NCBI GenBank assembly: GCA_047638815.1
Contig: JBLIMR010000010.1
Location: forward strand, 1-63,901
Origin: JAJRRH01 sp047638815
GTDB taxonomy: Bacteria; Bacteroidota; Bacteroidia; Flavobacteriales_D; JABDKJ01
Direction of reading: 5' to 3'
DNA: 63,901 bases
Program-made: the position numbers and the translations under genes
In this document: positions 22,765 to 31,174 of the stretch, one piece after another
How the letters are laid out: each line of letters begins with the position of its first letter
How positions within the stretch are numbered: the first letter of the stretch is position 1
Notes under the pieces: model-generated
Seen by the model: only the letters and a program-made list of their open reading frames with translations
Told to the model about the DNA's origin: nothing
The model's database searches: none

Positions 22765-25002
22765 TTATTTAAGCCTATATCTTAAACCAGCATAAGTGTT
22801 TCTTCCAAATATTGGACCCCAAACCAAGGAAGCATCGAAGTTCTCTCCGAAAGGGTTACTACTGGAAATAATAGGGTCATCCTGTCTGTAATCCAGAATG
22901 TTTTCCATTCCAAGATAGACCTCCAAATTATTTTTCCACTTCTTACTTATTTGCGCATTTACATTTACAAAATCAGGAGAGGTTTCTGGTCTTTGATCCT
23001 CTACAGGATTTGTGCTGGTATTGGGTATACGTTTCTTGTCCTGCCAATTTACTGTAAGATCAGCCTTCCAATCGTTATTTGTTTTATAGGCAAGATTAAT
23101 AAATGCTCTATTTTTAGAGACAAATATTTTATCTAGTAGTTCCCCATGATAGGTGGTTTTCACATCATACCAACGATATGCCATCCTGATATCAAAATTT
23201 TTGAAAAGTTCATAGTCTAATTGAGTACTTATACTATTTGAGTACGACTCACCATCAAGATTGTAAAACTGTGCTTGATGCACATCCGCATCGAGATCAA
23301 GTACAATTTGATTTTCAAATATGGTTTTATAAAAATCTACAATAATAGTTGCCTTTCGGCCCAATAATTCAAATCCATTACTATAACTCAATCCACTATT
23401 CCACGCCACCTCTGGATTAAGTCCGTATGGGTTTTCAGTATCATCGCTGTAGATTACTACATCTCTATCACTAGCCAATATACCAGTGTTTTCTGAAATT
23501 ATATTTGCTGTTCTTTGCCCTCGCCCTGCAAAAGCTCTCAACACACTTTTTTCCGCCAAGGCATATCTCATATGTAACCTAGGCGTTACAAAAGCACCAT
23601 AAAAATTATGATGGTCTCCTCTAATACCCGCCACCAGATTAAATTTCTCCAACTTTTTAAAAGTATATTCAAAAAATGCTCCTGGTACTACTTCCGTTCT
23701 GTCGAAAATTCTATCTCCTAAGTTCTCCGTATACTCATCGTAATATAGACTCATGCCAGTACTAAACTTATGGTTGGTATTACTTAAAATGCTTTGATAA
23801 ATTCCATTGGCGTAAGCTGAATTTTGACCAGCATTATATTGTGTCGCACCAAAAGTACTTTGCTGATCATGCAATGAACCTGAAAGTTGAAGTCCAATTG
23901 ATTTCCAAGGAATATCTTCAAATACCTTTCCAATTTTCGACCAAACTTCCACTCTATTTATAGTGTTCATCATCCCCCAAGAATTAATGGGATCTTCTAT
24001 ATTATCAGGGTCAAAATCAATTTCTCCTCCTTGCCTATCAATATAACTTGCCTTCACACCGAATTGAAATCTTAATCCATTCTCTCCTGCATACTTCCAT
24101 CTATTGAGTCCAATAATATTGTTCCCAATAGTCATATCGAGAAAACCATCATCGTTCCTATCAAACTTCTGATTATTTGTTCGACCATGGAGTAATACTG
24201 CTGAAGACCAATTAGAATTAAGTCTTTTGGACATATGAACATTAGCTTCCATACGTCCACCTTGATTACCGTATAGATTGAGATAAAGTTTATCTGTATC
24301 CTCTGGTTTTCTCAGTTCCACATTAATTTGACCAGCGATACTCTCAAATCCATGAACCACAGATCCAGTTCCTTTATTTACATGGATACTCTCAATCCAT
24401 GTCCCTGGGATCATCTCCATACCAACTATTGCATTAAATCCTCTTACGGCAGGCATAGCCTCTCTGGTAATCTGAATATTTGGTCCAGCCAAACCTAGCA
24501 TTTGTATTTGTCGAGTACCTGTTACTGCATCGGTAAACGACACATCTATTGTAGGACTAGTATCAAAACTTTCAGATAAAGAACAACACGCAGCCTTTTG
24601 AAGTTCCTTTTCATTAATGTTTTGTACCAACATAGGGTTAATAAATGATGTCTCCGTTGATCCTCTTTCATACACCACTTCAACTTGATCGAGGTTGCCA
24701 GTACTGATTAATAGTATTTCAAGAGGCATTTCAAAACCAGTAGTAATAGTATCATTATGAAAACCATATGAACTTATTACAAGGCCAGATTTACCTGACG
24801 AATATGCCATTTCAAAAACACCTTGTGCATCTGTGACAGTACCGTCACTATTGTCCATCCAATATAAGGTCGCTCCAACGAGTGACTCCACAACTCCATT
24901 CACATTTTCACCTTTTACGGATCCACTAATTTTGCTGATTTGAGACAACAAAATAATGGGCGATAAAAGGAAAACTATCGATATGCTAAATAACTTTTTC
25001 AT
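22765..25002 (-). CDS. TonB-dependent outer-membrane receptor (probable metal uptake)
   Basis: A 745-residue outer-membrane receptor. It has a signal peptide (1-20), an N-terminal carboxypeptidase-regulatory-like domain (ISGSVKGENV ... VTDAQGVFEMAYSSG, about 23-105), a plug domain (TGTRQIQMLGLAGPNIQIT, KGTGSVVHGFESIAGQINVEL) and a 22-strand-type barrel ending TYAGLRYRLK with a terminal aromatic-basic strand. A cysteine pair (AACCSLSE) at the start of the plug is notable and may contact metal. It follows two small cysteine-rich metal-type proteins with a 10-base gap, which suggests a copper or other heavy-metal ligand rather than a sugar. No SusD partner is present. Confidence 0.9.
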   Translation of the reverse strand: MKKLFSISIVFLLSPIILLSQISKISGSVKGENVNGVVESLVGATLYWMDNSDGTVTDAQGVFEMAYSSGKSGLVISSYGFHNDTITTGFEMPLEILLISTGNLDQVEVVYERGSTETSFINPMLVQNINEKELQKAACCSLSESFDTSPTIDVSFTDAVTGTRQIQMLGLAGPNIQITREAMPAVRGFNAIVGMEMIPGTWIESIHVNKGTGSVVHGFESIAGQINVELRKPEDTDKLYLNLYGNQGGRMEANVHMSKRLNSNWSSAVLLHGRTNNQKFDRNDDGFLDMTIGNNIIGLNRWKYAGENGLRFQFGVKASYIDRQGGEIDFDPDNIEDPINSWGMMNTINRVEVWSKIGKVFEDIPWKSIGLQLSGSLHDQQSTFGATQYNAGQNSAYANGIYQSILSNTNHKFSTGMSLYYDEYTENLGDRIFDRTEVVPGAFFEYTFKKLEKFNLVAGIRGDHHNFYGAFVTPRLHMRYALAEKSVLRAFAGRGQRTANIISENTGILASDRDVVIYSDDTENPYGLNPEVAWNSGLSYSNGFELLGRKATIIVDFYKTIFENQIVLDLDADVHQAQFYNLDGESYSNSISTQLDYELFKNFDIRMAYRWYDVKTTYHGELLDKIFVSKNRAFINLAYKTNNDWKADLTVNWQDKKRIPNTSTNPVEDQRPETSPDFVNVNAQISKKWKNNLEVYLGMENILDYRQDDPIISSSNPFGENFDASLVWGPIFGRNTYAGLRYRLK

Positions 25003-25012
25003 ATCTCAAGAA

Positions 25013-25375
25013 TTAATTTTGATTTTCCTCAGGTCTATAGGAGCAACAACCAGGCAATTGGTCATATACTTCATCACTTGATTTGACTTCCTCCGAGTCA
25101 TGCCCTACCCCTGCAATGGACTCCTTTACCGCTTTTGGGTTAGTTTTACGACCATTATATATGATTTTGAGCACTTGAGTTTCTCTATTCCAATCAGCCA
25201 ATTTCACACCTTTTATCAAAGCAGCTTTTTCTATTCGTTTTTCACAATTTCCACACTGTCCGTAAATTGCAAACTCTGTCTTGATGTTTTTGCTTATTTT
25301 TTTTTCTGTTTCCTGTGCTGAAACAAATGATACTATTGTAAAGATAAATAGTATCATGATTGATAATTTTTTCAT
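25013..25375 (-). CDS. Exported heavy-metal-associated (HMA) domain protein
   Basis: A 120-residue protein with a signal peptide (about 1-21, ending FVSAQE) and one HMA fold. The metal loop is IYGQCGNCEKRIEKAA (CxxC), followed by GVKLADWNRETQVLKIIYNG and a C-terminal GCCSYRP with two more cysteines. HMA domains bind Cu(I) or similar soft metals, and export to the periplasm is unusual for a CopZ-like chaperone. The start at 25375 gives a clean signal sequence. It is the middle gene of the HYC_CC_PP - HMA - TonB-receptor operon. Confidence 0.88.
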   Translation of the reverse strand: MKKLSIMILFIFTIVSFVSAQETEKKISKNIKTEFAIYGQCGNCEKRIEKAALIKGVKLADWNRETQVLKIIYNGRKTNPKAVKESIAGVGHDSEEVKSSDEVYDQLPGCCSYRPEENQN

Positions 25376-25444
25376 GATGTATAATGTATTTATGTTTTTA
25401 AATAAAAGAATTGTGCTGTAGAGCACCTATTGTAAAAACACAGT

Positions 25445-25828
25445 TTACCCGTAAAGAGTCAGCGAGCAATTTAGAATAATTGGAGATATCTTATGTGGTG
25501 GTGGCAAATCTTGAAATACACCCTCTGGCTTGGATTCGAAATCTATGGTCGATAACAAATCATCAGTCAGAACAGTGAAAAGATCAACACTCTCAACAGT
25601 GAATCCACTAAAAAGATTTTGTTTTTGTTGTTCATGATCGAAAAAGATAACCTCTTCATTATTCGTACAACAACCAGCCTCATCTCCCATGTCACCACAA
25701 CAGCTTTCGGCTGTGGACATGAACTCAAGACTAATGAGCTTATCACCACAGTAATGCGCACTGATTAAAAAACCATTGGCGAACACCAGGTAAAACACTA
25801 AAAAGAATATGCTTAGGGCTTTTTTCAT
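25445..25828 (-). CDS. HYC_CC_PP family exported cysteine-rich protein
   Basis: A 127-residue exported protein. It carries the three motifs that name the family, in order: SAHYCGDK after the signal helix (about 22-29), ESCCGDMGDEAGCCTN (about 40-56) and FQDLPPPHKIS near the end. The paired cysteines and the neighbouring HMA protein and TonB receptor suggest metal binding, but no member has a defined biochemical role that I know. The start at 25828 follows a promoter match 15 bases upstream. It is first in a three-gene operon. Confidence 0.85.
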   Translation of the reverse strand: MKKALSIFFLVFYLVFANGFLISAHYCGDKLISLEFMSTAESCCGDMGDEAGCCTNNEEVIFFDHEQQKQNLFSGFTVESVDLFTVLTDDLLSTIDFESKPEGVFQDLPPPHKISPIILNCSLTLYG

Positions 25829-25842
25829 ATCGTTAATAAATA

Positions 25843-25876
25843 CAAAAATATGGAAATAAGCAATATGATGTTGCAA
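25843..25876 (-). promoter_or_regulatory. Promoter of the metal operon
   Basis: On the minus strand TTG (25874-25876) is followed after 23 bases by TATTTTTG (25843-25850), a match to the Bacteroidetes promoter with long but allowed spacing. I see no metal-regulator operator that I can name. Confidence 0.55.
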
Positions 25877-25941
25877 TTTCACATTTCATTAACAACTGTC
25901 ATATTGCAGCCCTAAAGTTTAATCCAATCTATTATACGCGA

Positions 25942-26609
25942 TCACCTCAATAGAATTGGCTCTTTTTCGCCTATAAACTTAGGTTTCTTATGCAAAATAT
26001 ATACCTCCAACACAGCCTTCACACGTGCAAATTTTTCACGAAATTTTACTTTTTTTGAGTACGATACGGGATCTGCATCAAAGGCAATGGCATTAATACC
26101 TGATTTTTCGCTAAAAAAAGTGCTCTTGGTGTATGAAATGCCTGAGAAATAATAGTGACGTTTTCTACGCCAAAGATTTCTTTACACCTTAAAAAAGAGT
26201 CAAAAGTTTTAAAACCCCCAAAATCCAAGGCAATATCAACATCAGATATACCTAAAGTCATCAAATAGTTCTTCATATCAGTGCTTTCATCGTAATCTGT
26301 TCGTCCATTATCCCCACTTACTAGTACATGTTTTATCTTCTTTGCATGATACAATTCTGCTACAGCTTTCATTCGTGAGTAGAAAAAAGGATTGATCTTT
26401 CCGCGCACAGTCTTATAACTTGCACCAAGGACAAGTGCTACATCATTACTGGTATCCAGTTTTATATCATTGAATCTATTGAATTCCGAATCAGCAATCA
26501 TTCGTTAGTTAATTAGGAGAAATGAGAGAATTCCTAGGACTACTATGAGAATAGTCATCCCTAATAATTTCCATATATTTCGTTTCAAACTCATACTTGT
26601 CAGTTTCAT
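25942..26609 (-). pseudogene. Broken SanA/YdcF-like (DUF218) membrane protein gene
   Basis: SanA-type proteins are small inner-membrane proteins linked to envelope integrity. From ATG 26609 the frame gives a membrane helix (KLLGMTILIVVLGILSFLL), then an in-frame TAA at 26505-26507, then the DUF218 domain (VALVLGASYKTVRGKINPFF, VLVSGDNGRTDYDE, DFGGFKTFDSFLRCKEIFG, ISQAFHTPRALFLAK). At an A-run (plus 26104-26108) one base is missing; in the next frame the expected tail appears: GINAIAFDADPVSY, KFREKFARVKAVLEVYILHK, PKFIGEKEP, to TGA at 25942. With the two lesions repaired, it aligns end to end with E. coli SanA as I remember it. Two independent lesions indicate real decay. Confidence 0.82.
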
Positions 26610-26711
26610 ATTGAACGGGGTTTATATGCAAATTATTAGCGTTGACCATGCAGGTTGTATCCTTGAAATTGTTGATGTATCTTAGGACCATACAATTTAA
26701 CCTAAAATTAT

Positions 26712-29507
26712 ATGATTTCCTTCAAAAGATGGATAGTAATAGGCCTATCTATTATCCTAGTATCTAGTGCATTCGCACAATTCAAAACAGAAAAGGTTCA
26801 TCGAGCCAGAATTTTCTATACTGATAGTCAAGAGAACCAATTGGGTCAATTGGGTATTGAATTAGACCATGGACTGCTGAAAAAAGGTGTTTTCATTGAA
26901 TGTGACTTTTCTGATACAGAGTTAAAAACAGTTAGTCAAGCTGGATTTGAATATGAGATTCTCATTAATGATGTTACTAAATTCTATGTTGAACAAAATA
27001 ATGAGACAAATAAGGTTGTTGATGCAAATAAGAATTTGACATGTAATCAAGGATCATCTGAATATTTACAACCTTCAAATTTCAATTTGGGTAGTATGGG
27101 TGGATTTTTCACCTACGAGGAAATCCAAACTCAATTGGACCTGATGGCTACGTTATATCCAAATTTGGTTAAGGCCAAGTCACCTATCAGTACTTTCCAG
27201 ACTTTTGAAAATAGATCAATTTTTTGGTTAAAAATTTCTGACAATCCGAATATTGATGAAGCTGAACCTGAGATGATGTATAGCGCTATTCACCATGCCA
27301 GAGAACCTGCTTCTGTTTCTAGTTTACTTTATTACATGTGGTATCTCCTAGAAAACTATGCAACTAACCCGGAAGTTGCAGCTATCGTTGACAATAGTGA
27401 ATTATACTTTGTCCCTCTTGTAAATCCTGATGGTTATAGGTATAATCAAGTAACTAACCCTAGTGGTGGTGGATTCTGGAGAAAGAACAGAAGGGATCAC
27501 GGTGATGGGAATTTTGGTGTAGATAACAATAGAAATTACGGTATCGAATGGGGAACTACTGGGATTTCATTTAATACAAGCAGTGATGTCTACTGTGGAT
27601 CAGCTGCATTTTCAGAACCTGAGAATCAAGCGATGAAATGGTTTTGTGAGAACCACGAGTTTACAATGGCATTCAACAATCATTCATACGGTAATTTACT
27701 TTTATATCCTTATGGTTATCAAGTGGGGCAACCTACTCCTGATGATGGTCTGTTCCAATCAATTTCTGGTGAAATGGTTTCGCAAAATGGATTTACAAAT
27801 CAACTTTCTGCTGAATTATATCCTGCTTCCGGAGATTCAGATGACTGGATGTATGTAGCTACAGCTAACAAACCAAAAATATTTGCATTTACTCCTGAAA
27901 TTGGAGCTACAAGTTTTTGGCCAGCCTCGAATCAAATTATTCCAGTTTGTCAAAGCACGATGTATATGAACCTCACTGCAGCACATATGGTATCCCGATA
28001 TGCGAACGTTAGCGAGAATAGTGGCCCTGTTTTGGCTAACTTATCAGGAACTATTGATATTGATGTTCAAAGACTTGGTTTGGAGGGAGGAAGCTTTAGC
28101 GTTGATCTTCAACCAGCATTCGGAGAAACTCAAGTTCTTACTACTTCAGGAGCTCAAGTAATAAACCTTACGCAATTGCAATCTCAGACTGTAACTGCAA
28201 CATATGATTTGAACCCTTCAACATCACCAGGGACTACAATTGAATTTGAAGTACTTGTAGATAATGGAGATTACGTTCAAGTTCTTGCGCTCAGTAAAAC
28301 ATATGGTGCTCAAAATGTTATTTTTTCTGATGCTGGAAGCAATTTGAGCAATTGGAATGCAGGATCATGGAATACAACAACATCAAGTTTCCAAACTGCT
28401 CCAACATCAATTACGGACTCGCCAGGAGGGGAATATTCAAGTAATACGAACAGCTCAATCAGTTTGCTAAATAATGTGGATTTAAGTAGCGCCCTGGATG
28501 CCAATTTAAGTTTCTACGCAAGATGGGATATTGAAGATAATTGGGATTATGTTCAGGTAGAAGTTTCGACTGACAACGGTGGTAATTGGATCCCTCAATG
28601 TGGACAATTTACCAATGCCGGAGGAGATAATCAGGCTATTGGAGAACCATTATATGATGGGACTCAAAATACATGGGTCCAAGAATTCATTTCGCTTAGT
28701 GATTATGTTGGTCAGACTATCCAAGTTAGATTTCAACTTGTGACTGATGGTTTTGTAACTGCGGATGGGTTTTATTTTGATGATGTTGAAATATCTACAT
28801 TAGAAGCACCGAGCGGTGGTTTGTTTCTATCCGCTAAGGCTTTACTTCAGGGAGCGTATGATTCAGCGACCGACTTGATGACAGATAACCTAAGAAGTAA
28901 TAATCATTTGCCATTGACAGAGCCATATGCTGGTTTTGGTTATACTCATACTGGCGGAGGTTCAGAAACGACAACTAATGCAACATTTGCAGTTACAGGA
29001 AATAATGCAATTGTGGATTGGATTATTGTTGAATTGAGAGACGTTGCTACGCCAAGCATTGTGATTGTTTCCCAATCAGCGTTGATTCAAAGAGATGGTG
29101 ACATTGTAGGTATGGATGGTGTATCCCCCCTATTTTTTAACGATCCAGGATTCAATGACATCGTAGTTGCTCTGCGACATAGAAACCATTATGGTGTTCG
29201 AAACCTAAACGGAATCACTAGTAGTGGTAATCAAAGTTTGGATTTTACAAATCTAGCATTAGCTGCATACGGATTAGACCCAATGATTACCGTTAATGGT
29301 AAAAACGTTCTATTCGCTGCCGATGCAAATGGTGATGGTCAAGTGAACTCTGTAGATAAAAATGGATTCTGGAGAGTAGAAAATGGATTTCCATTTACTT
29401 ACTCTTCTAACAAAGCTGATTTTAATTTAGACGGTGTCATCAATTCTGTTGATAAGAACGCTATTTGGAGAATTAATAATTCCACAAAGAATGAACAGTT
29501 GGATTAG
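26712..29507 (+). CDS. Secreted M14 zinc carboxypeptidase, multidomain
   Basis: A 931-residue exported protease. Domains: signal peptide (about 1-22); propeptide-like region to about 110; M14 carboxypeptidase (about 130-430) with zinc ligands in HHAREPAS and a later NNHSYGNLLLYPYG, substrate-binding NPDGYRYN and WRKNRRD, and catalytic Glu in FTPEIG; a jellyroll/MAM-like domain (about 530-700, DNWDYVQVEVSTDNGGNW, FYFDDVEIS); then a Bacteroidetes C-terminal module (LQGAYDSATDLMTDNLR, VALRHRNHYGV). It ends with two dockerin-like calcium repeats (DANGDGQVNSVDKN, DFNLDGVINSVDKN). No standard T9SS sorting domain follows. It stands alone between a sanA pseudogene and a convergent hydrolase gene. Confidence 0.88.
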   Translation: MISFKRWIVIGLSIILVSSAFAQFKTEKVHRARIFYTDSQENQLGQLGIELDHGLLKKGVFIECDFSDTELKTVSQAGFEYEILINDVTKFYVEQNNETNKVVDANKNLTCNQGSSEYLQPSNFNLGSMGGFFTYEEIQTQLDLMATLYPNLVKAKSPISTFQTFENRSIFWLKISDNPNIDEAEPEMMYSAIHHAREPASVSSLLYYMWYLLENYATNPEVAAIVDNSELYFVPLVNPDGYRYNQVTNPSGGGFWRKNRRDHGDGNFGVDNNRNYGIEWGTTGISFNTSSDVYCGSAAFSEPENQAMKWFCENHEFTMAFNNHSYGNLLLYPYGYQVGQPTPDDGLFQSISGEMVSQNGFTNQLSAELYPASGDSDDWMYVATANKPKIFAFTPEIGATSFWPASNQIIPVCQSTMYMNLTAAHMVSRYANVSENSGPVLANLSGTIDIDVQRLGLEGGSFSVDLQPAFGETQVLTTSGAQVINLTQLQSQTVTATYDLNPSTSPGTTIEFEVLVDNGDYVQVLALSKTYGAQNVIFSDAGSNLSNWNAGSWNTTTSSFQTAPTSITDSPGGEYSSNTNSSISLLNNVDLSSALDANLSFYARWDIEDNWDYVQVEVSTDNGGNWIPQCGQFTNAGGDNQAIGEPLYDGTQNTWVQEFISLSDYVGQTIQVRFQLVTDGFVTADGFYFDDVEISTLEAPSGGLFLSAKALLQGAYDSATDLMTDNLRSNNHLPLTEPYAGFGYTHTGGGSETTTNATFAVTGNNAIVDWIIVELRDVATPSIVIVSQSALIQRDGDIVGMDGVSPLFFNDPGFNDIVVALRHRNHYGVRNLNGITSSGNQSLDFTNLALAAYGLDPMITVNGKNVLFAADANGDGQVNSVDKNGFWRVENGFPFTYSSNKADFNLDGVINSVDKNAIWRINNSTKNEQLD

Positions 29508-29515
29508 AATTTTCT

Positions 29516-30286
29516 TTACGGTAGGATAGCTAATAAAATCGACCTAGATAATTCCATTTCTTCCACATAACTCATATGGCCCGATTTCTCTAACCAGAAA
29601 CTATCGTTTGGACCTAAAAAATTCATTTGCTTTTGTGAGTCTTCTTCTCGAACAACTGGATCCTTTCTGCCAGCAATAATAAATGTCGGTCTGTTGTAGT
29701 ATAATACTTCACCAAGGTCTTTTCTATTGGCCATCCCTATGTTACATGATTTATATGCCTCAAAATCTCCCTTGAGTGCTTCACTTATGTAAAAAGTTAT
29801 GTGCTCTTCAAATCCCTCATGACTATGAAATAATTTAGCAAACGAAGCTTTAATAGCAGTCTTAGGTGCTTCCTCTAATAGTTTTATTCCAATTTTCCGT
29901 CTATTCATTATTTGTTCTGAATCCGAAAAAGCAGTTGAGTGATACAGCACAAGTTTGGAAACCAATTTTGGATACAAATCTGCTAATGACAATGCCACAT
30001 ATCCTCCCATACTATGGCCACAAACTGAGACAGAATCTATTTGTAAATTATCAAGAAGAGCTTTGACCATCATTGCCATGTTCTCCATGGACAATTCCTG
30101 CTCCAACATTTCTGATCCACCATGGCCAGGTAGATCAATGGCTAAAACCTGTCCGTGTTCACTGAGCTGTGGAGTCAGGAAATCCCACATCGTGACAGTT
30201 TCCATATAGCCATGAAGAAGAAGAGTGGTTTGCCCCCTCCCTCTTAGTTCATAAAATATCGATTTATTTTGATACAGAAACTCCAT
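29516..30286 (-). CDS. Alpha/beta-fold hydrolase
   Basis: A 256-residue hydrolase of the alpha/beta fold with an intact catalytic triad: nucleophile Ser in VCGHSMGGYVAL, Asp in IIAGRKDPVV and His in KSGHMSYVEE. The oxyanion region is LLLHGYMETVTMW. The substrate is unknown; esterases and MenH-like enzymes share this size. It overlaps the last base of the DnaJ-like gene's stop (TAATG), so the two are translationally coupled in one operon. Confidence 0.88.
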   Translation of the reverse strand: MEFLYQNKSIFYELRGRGQTTLLLHGYMETVTMWDFLTPQLSEHGQVLAIDLPGHGGSEMLEQELSMENMAMMVKALLDNLQIDSVSVCGHSMGGYVALSLADLYPKLVSKLVLYHSTAFSDSEQIMNRRKIGIKLLEEAPKTAIKASFAKLFHSHEGFEEHITFYISEALKGDFEAYKSCNIGMANRKDLGEVLYYNRPTFIIAGRKDPVVREEDSQKQMNFLGPNDSFWLEKSGHMSYVEEMELSRSILLAILP

Positions 30287-31050
30287 TATTTCATTCTCCT
30301 TTCTTTTTTGACTTCTTCATATGCTGCCTGAATCTTTTGAAATTTCTCCTTGGCGGCATTTTGATGTTCTTCTCCCAGATGCGTAACTTTATCAGGATGG
30401 TACTTTCGAGCCATCTTTCGATAGGCTTTTTTTACTTCATCATTAGTTACCGATTTTTCGATCTCAAGTATCTTGTAGGAGCTTTCTTTATTTTTGACGA
30501 ACATATTTTTTATCGACTCAAAGTCCACTCGGCTTATTCTTAAGTATGTAGCTATCCTTCTTATTACATCAAGCTCTCTAGAATGAATATGATTGTTTGC
30601 ATTTGCTATTCCAAACAAATAGTGAATCAATTGTAATCTCAATGGATGCTGCATATTTGTTTGAATCTGAATACAAATAGATCTCAATTCAAGATTTTTC
30701 TGAAGAATTTCGCGCAGCATCTTTACGTATTCAGTAGCTTTGGCCTTTCCAAACTGTCCGATCAGGTATTTTTTTACATAATCCAATTCAGATTTTAAAG
30801 GTGCTCCATCTGCTTTCATAACAGCAGCTGATAATATTAATAGACTTATATTAAAGTCATCTCGACTAGTAAACCTAGTTCTTGCATTTGGTCTAGCTCC
30901 TCTCCTACTGCCACTACCACCAATTTGCTTTGCTCCCTCATCAAGTGTGAAACTATCAAAAAGACCGCCTAGCATCATACCCATAAACGCACCAATCGGT
31001 CCTCCCGCAGCCCATCCTATTGCTCCTCCAATAAACTTTCCTATCGACAT
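30286..31050 (-). CDS. TerB-DnaJ protein, DjlA-like co-chaperone
   Basis: A 254-residue protein with three parts: a Gly/Ala-rich N-terminal hydrophobic segment (FIGGAIGWAAGGPIGAFMGM), a helical TerB-like domain (about 65-185, SLLILSAAVMKADGAPLKSE) and a C-terminal J domain (SSYKILEIEKSVTNDEVKKA ... KYHPDKVTHLG) with the HPD tripeptide that stimulates DnaK. This is the layout of DjlA, a membrane-tethered Hsp70 co-chaperone. The promoter is at 31069-31100, and the gene is first in an operon with the alpha/beta hydrolase. Confidence 0.9.
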   Translation of the reverse strand: MSIGKFIGGAIGWAAGGPIGAFMGMMLGGLFDSFTLDEGAKQIGGSGSRRGARPNARTRFTSRDDFNISLLILSAAVMKADGAPLKSELDYVKKYLIGQFGKAKATEYVKMLREILQKNLELRSICIQIQTNMQHPLRLQLIHYLFGIANANNHIHSRELDVIRRIATYLRISRVDFESIKNMFVKNKESSYKILEIEKSVTNDEVKKAYRKMARKYHPDKVTHLGEEHQNAAKEKFQKIQAAYEEVKKERRMK

Positions 31051-31068
31051 GTTTTCTTTAATTTAAAA

Positions 31069-31100
31069 CAAATGTATCATTTATGTTTTGATGATTTCAA
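31069..31100 (-). promoter_or_regulatory. Promoter of the TerB-DnaJ operon
   Basis: On the minus strand TTG (31098-31100) is followed after 21 bases by TACATTTG (31069-31076), 18 bases before the start codon. It fits the Bacteroidetes consensus. Confidence 0.7.
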
Positions 31101-31121
31101 TATGGCTTTAGCACATAATAA

Positions 31122-31157
31122 AAAAGGTCGCTCCAACATTAATTAGAACGACCTTTT
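31122..31157 (-). terminator. Terminator of the thioredoxin-fold T9SS gene
   Basis: AAAAGGTCG and CGACCTTTT form a 9-bp stem around an 18-base loop, 17 bases past the stop at 31175, with the stem's own T-rich end continuing on the minus strand. Confidence 0.8.
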
Positions 31158-31174
31158 GAAAATTTTATTTAATA

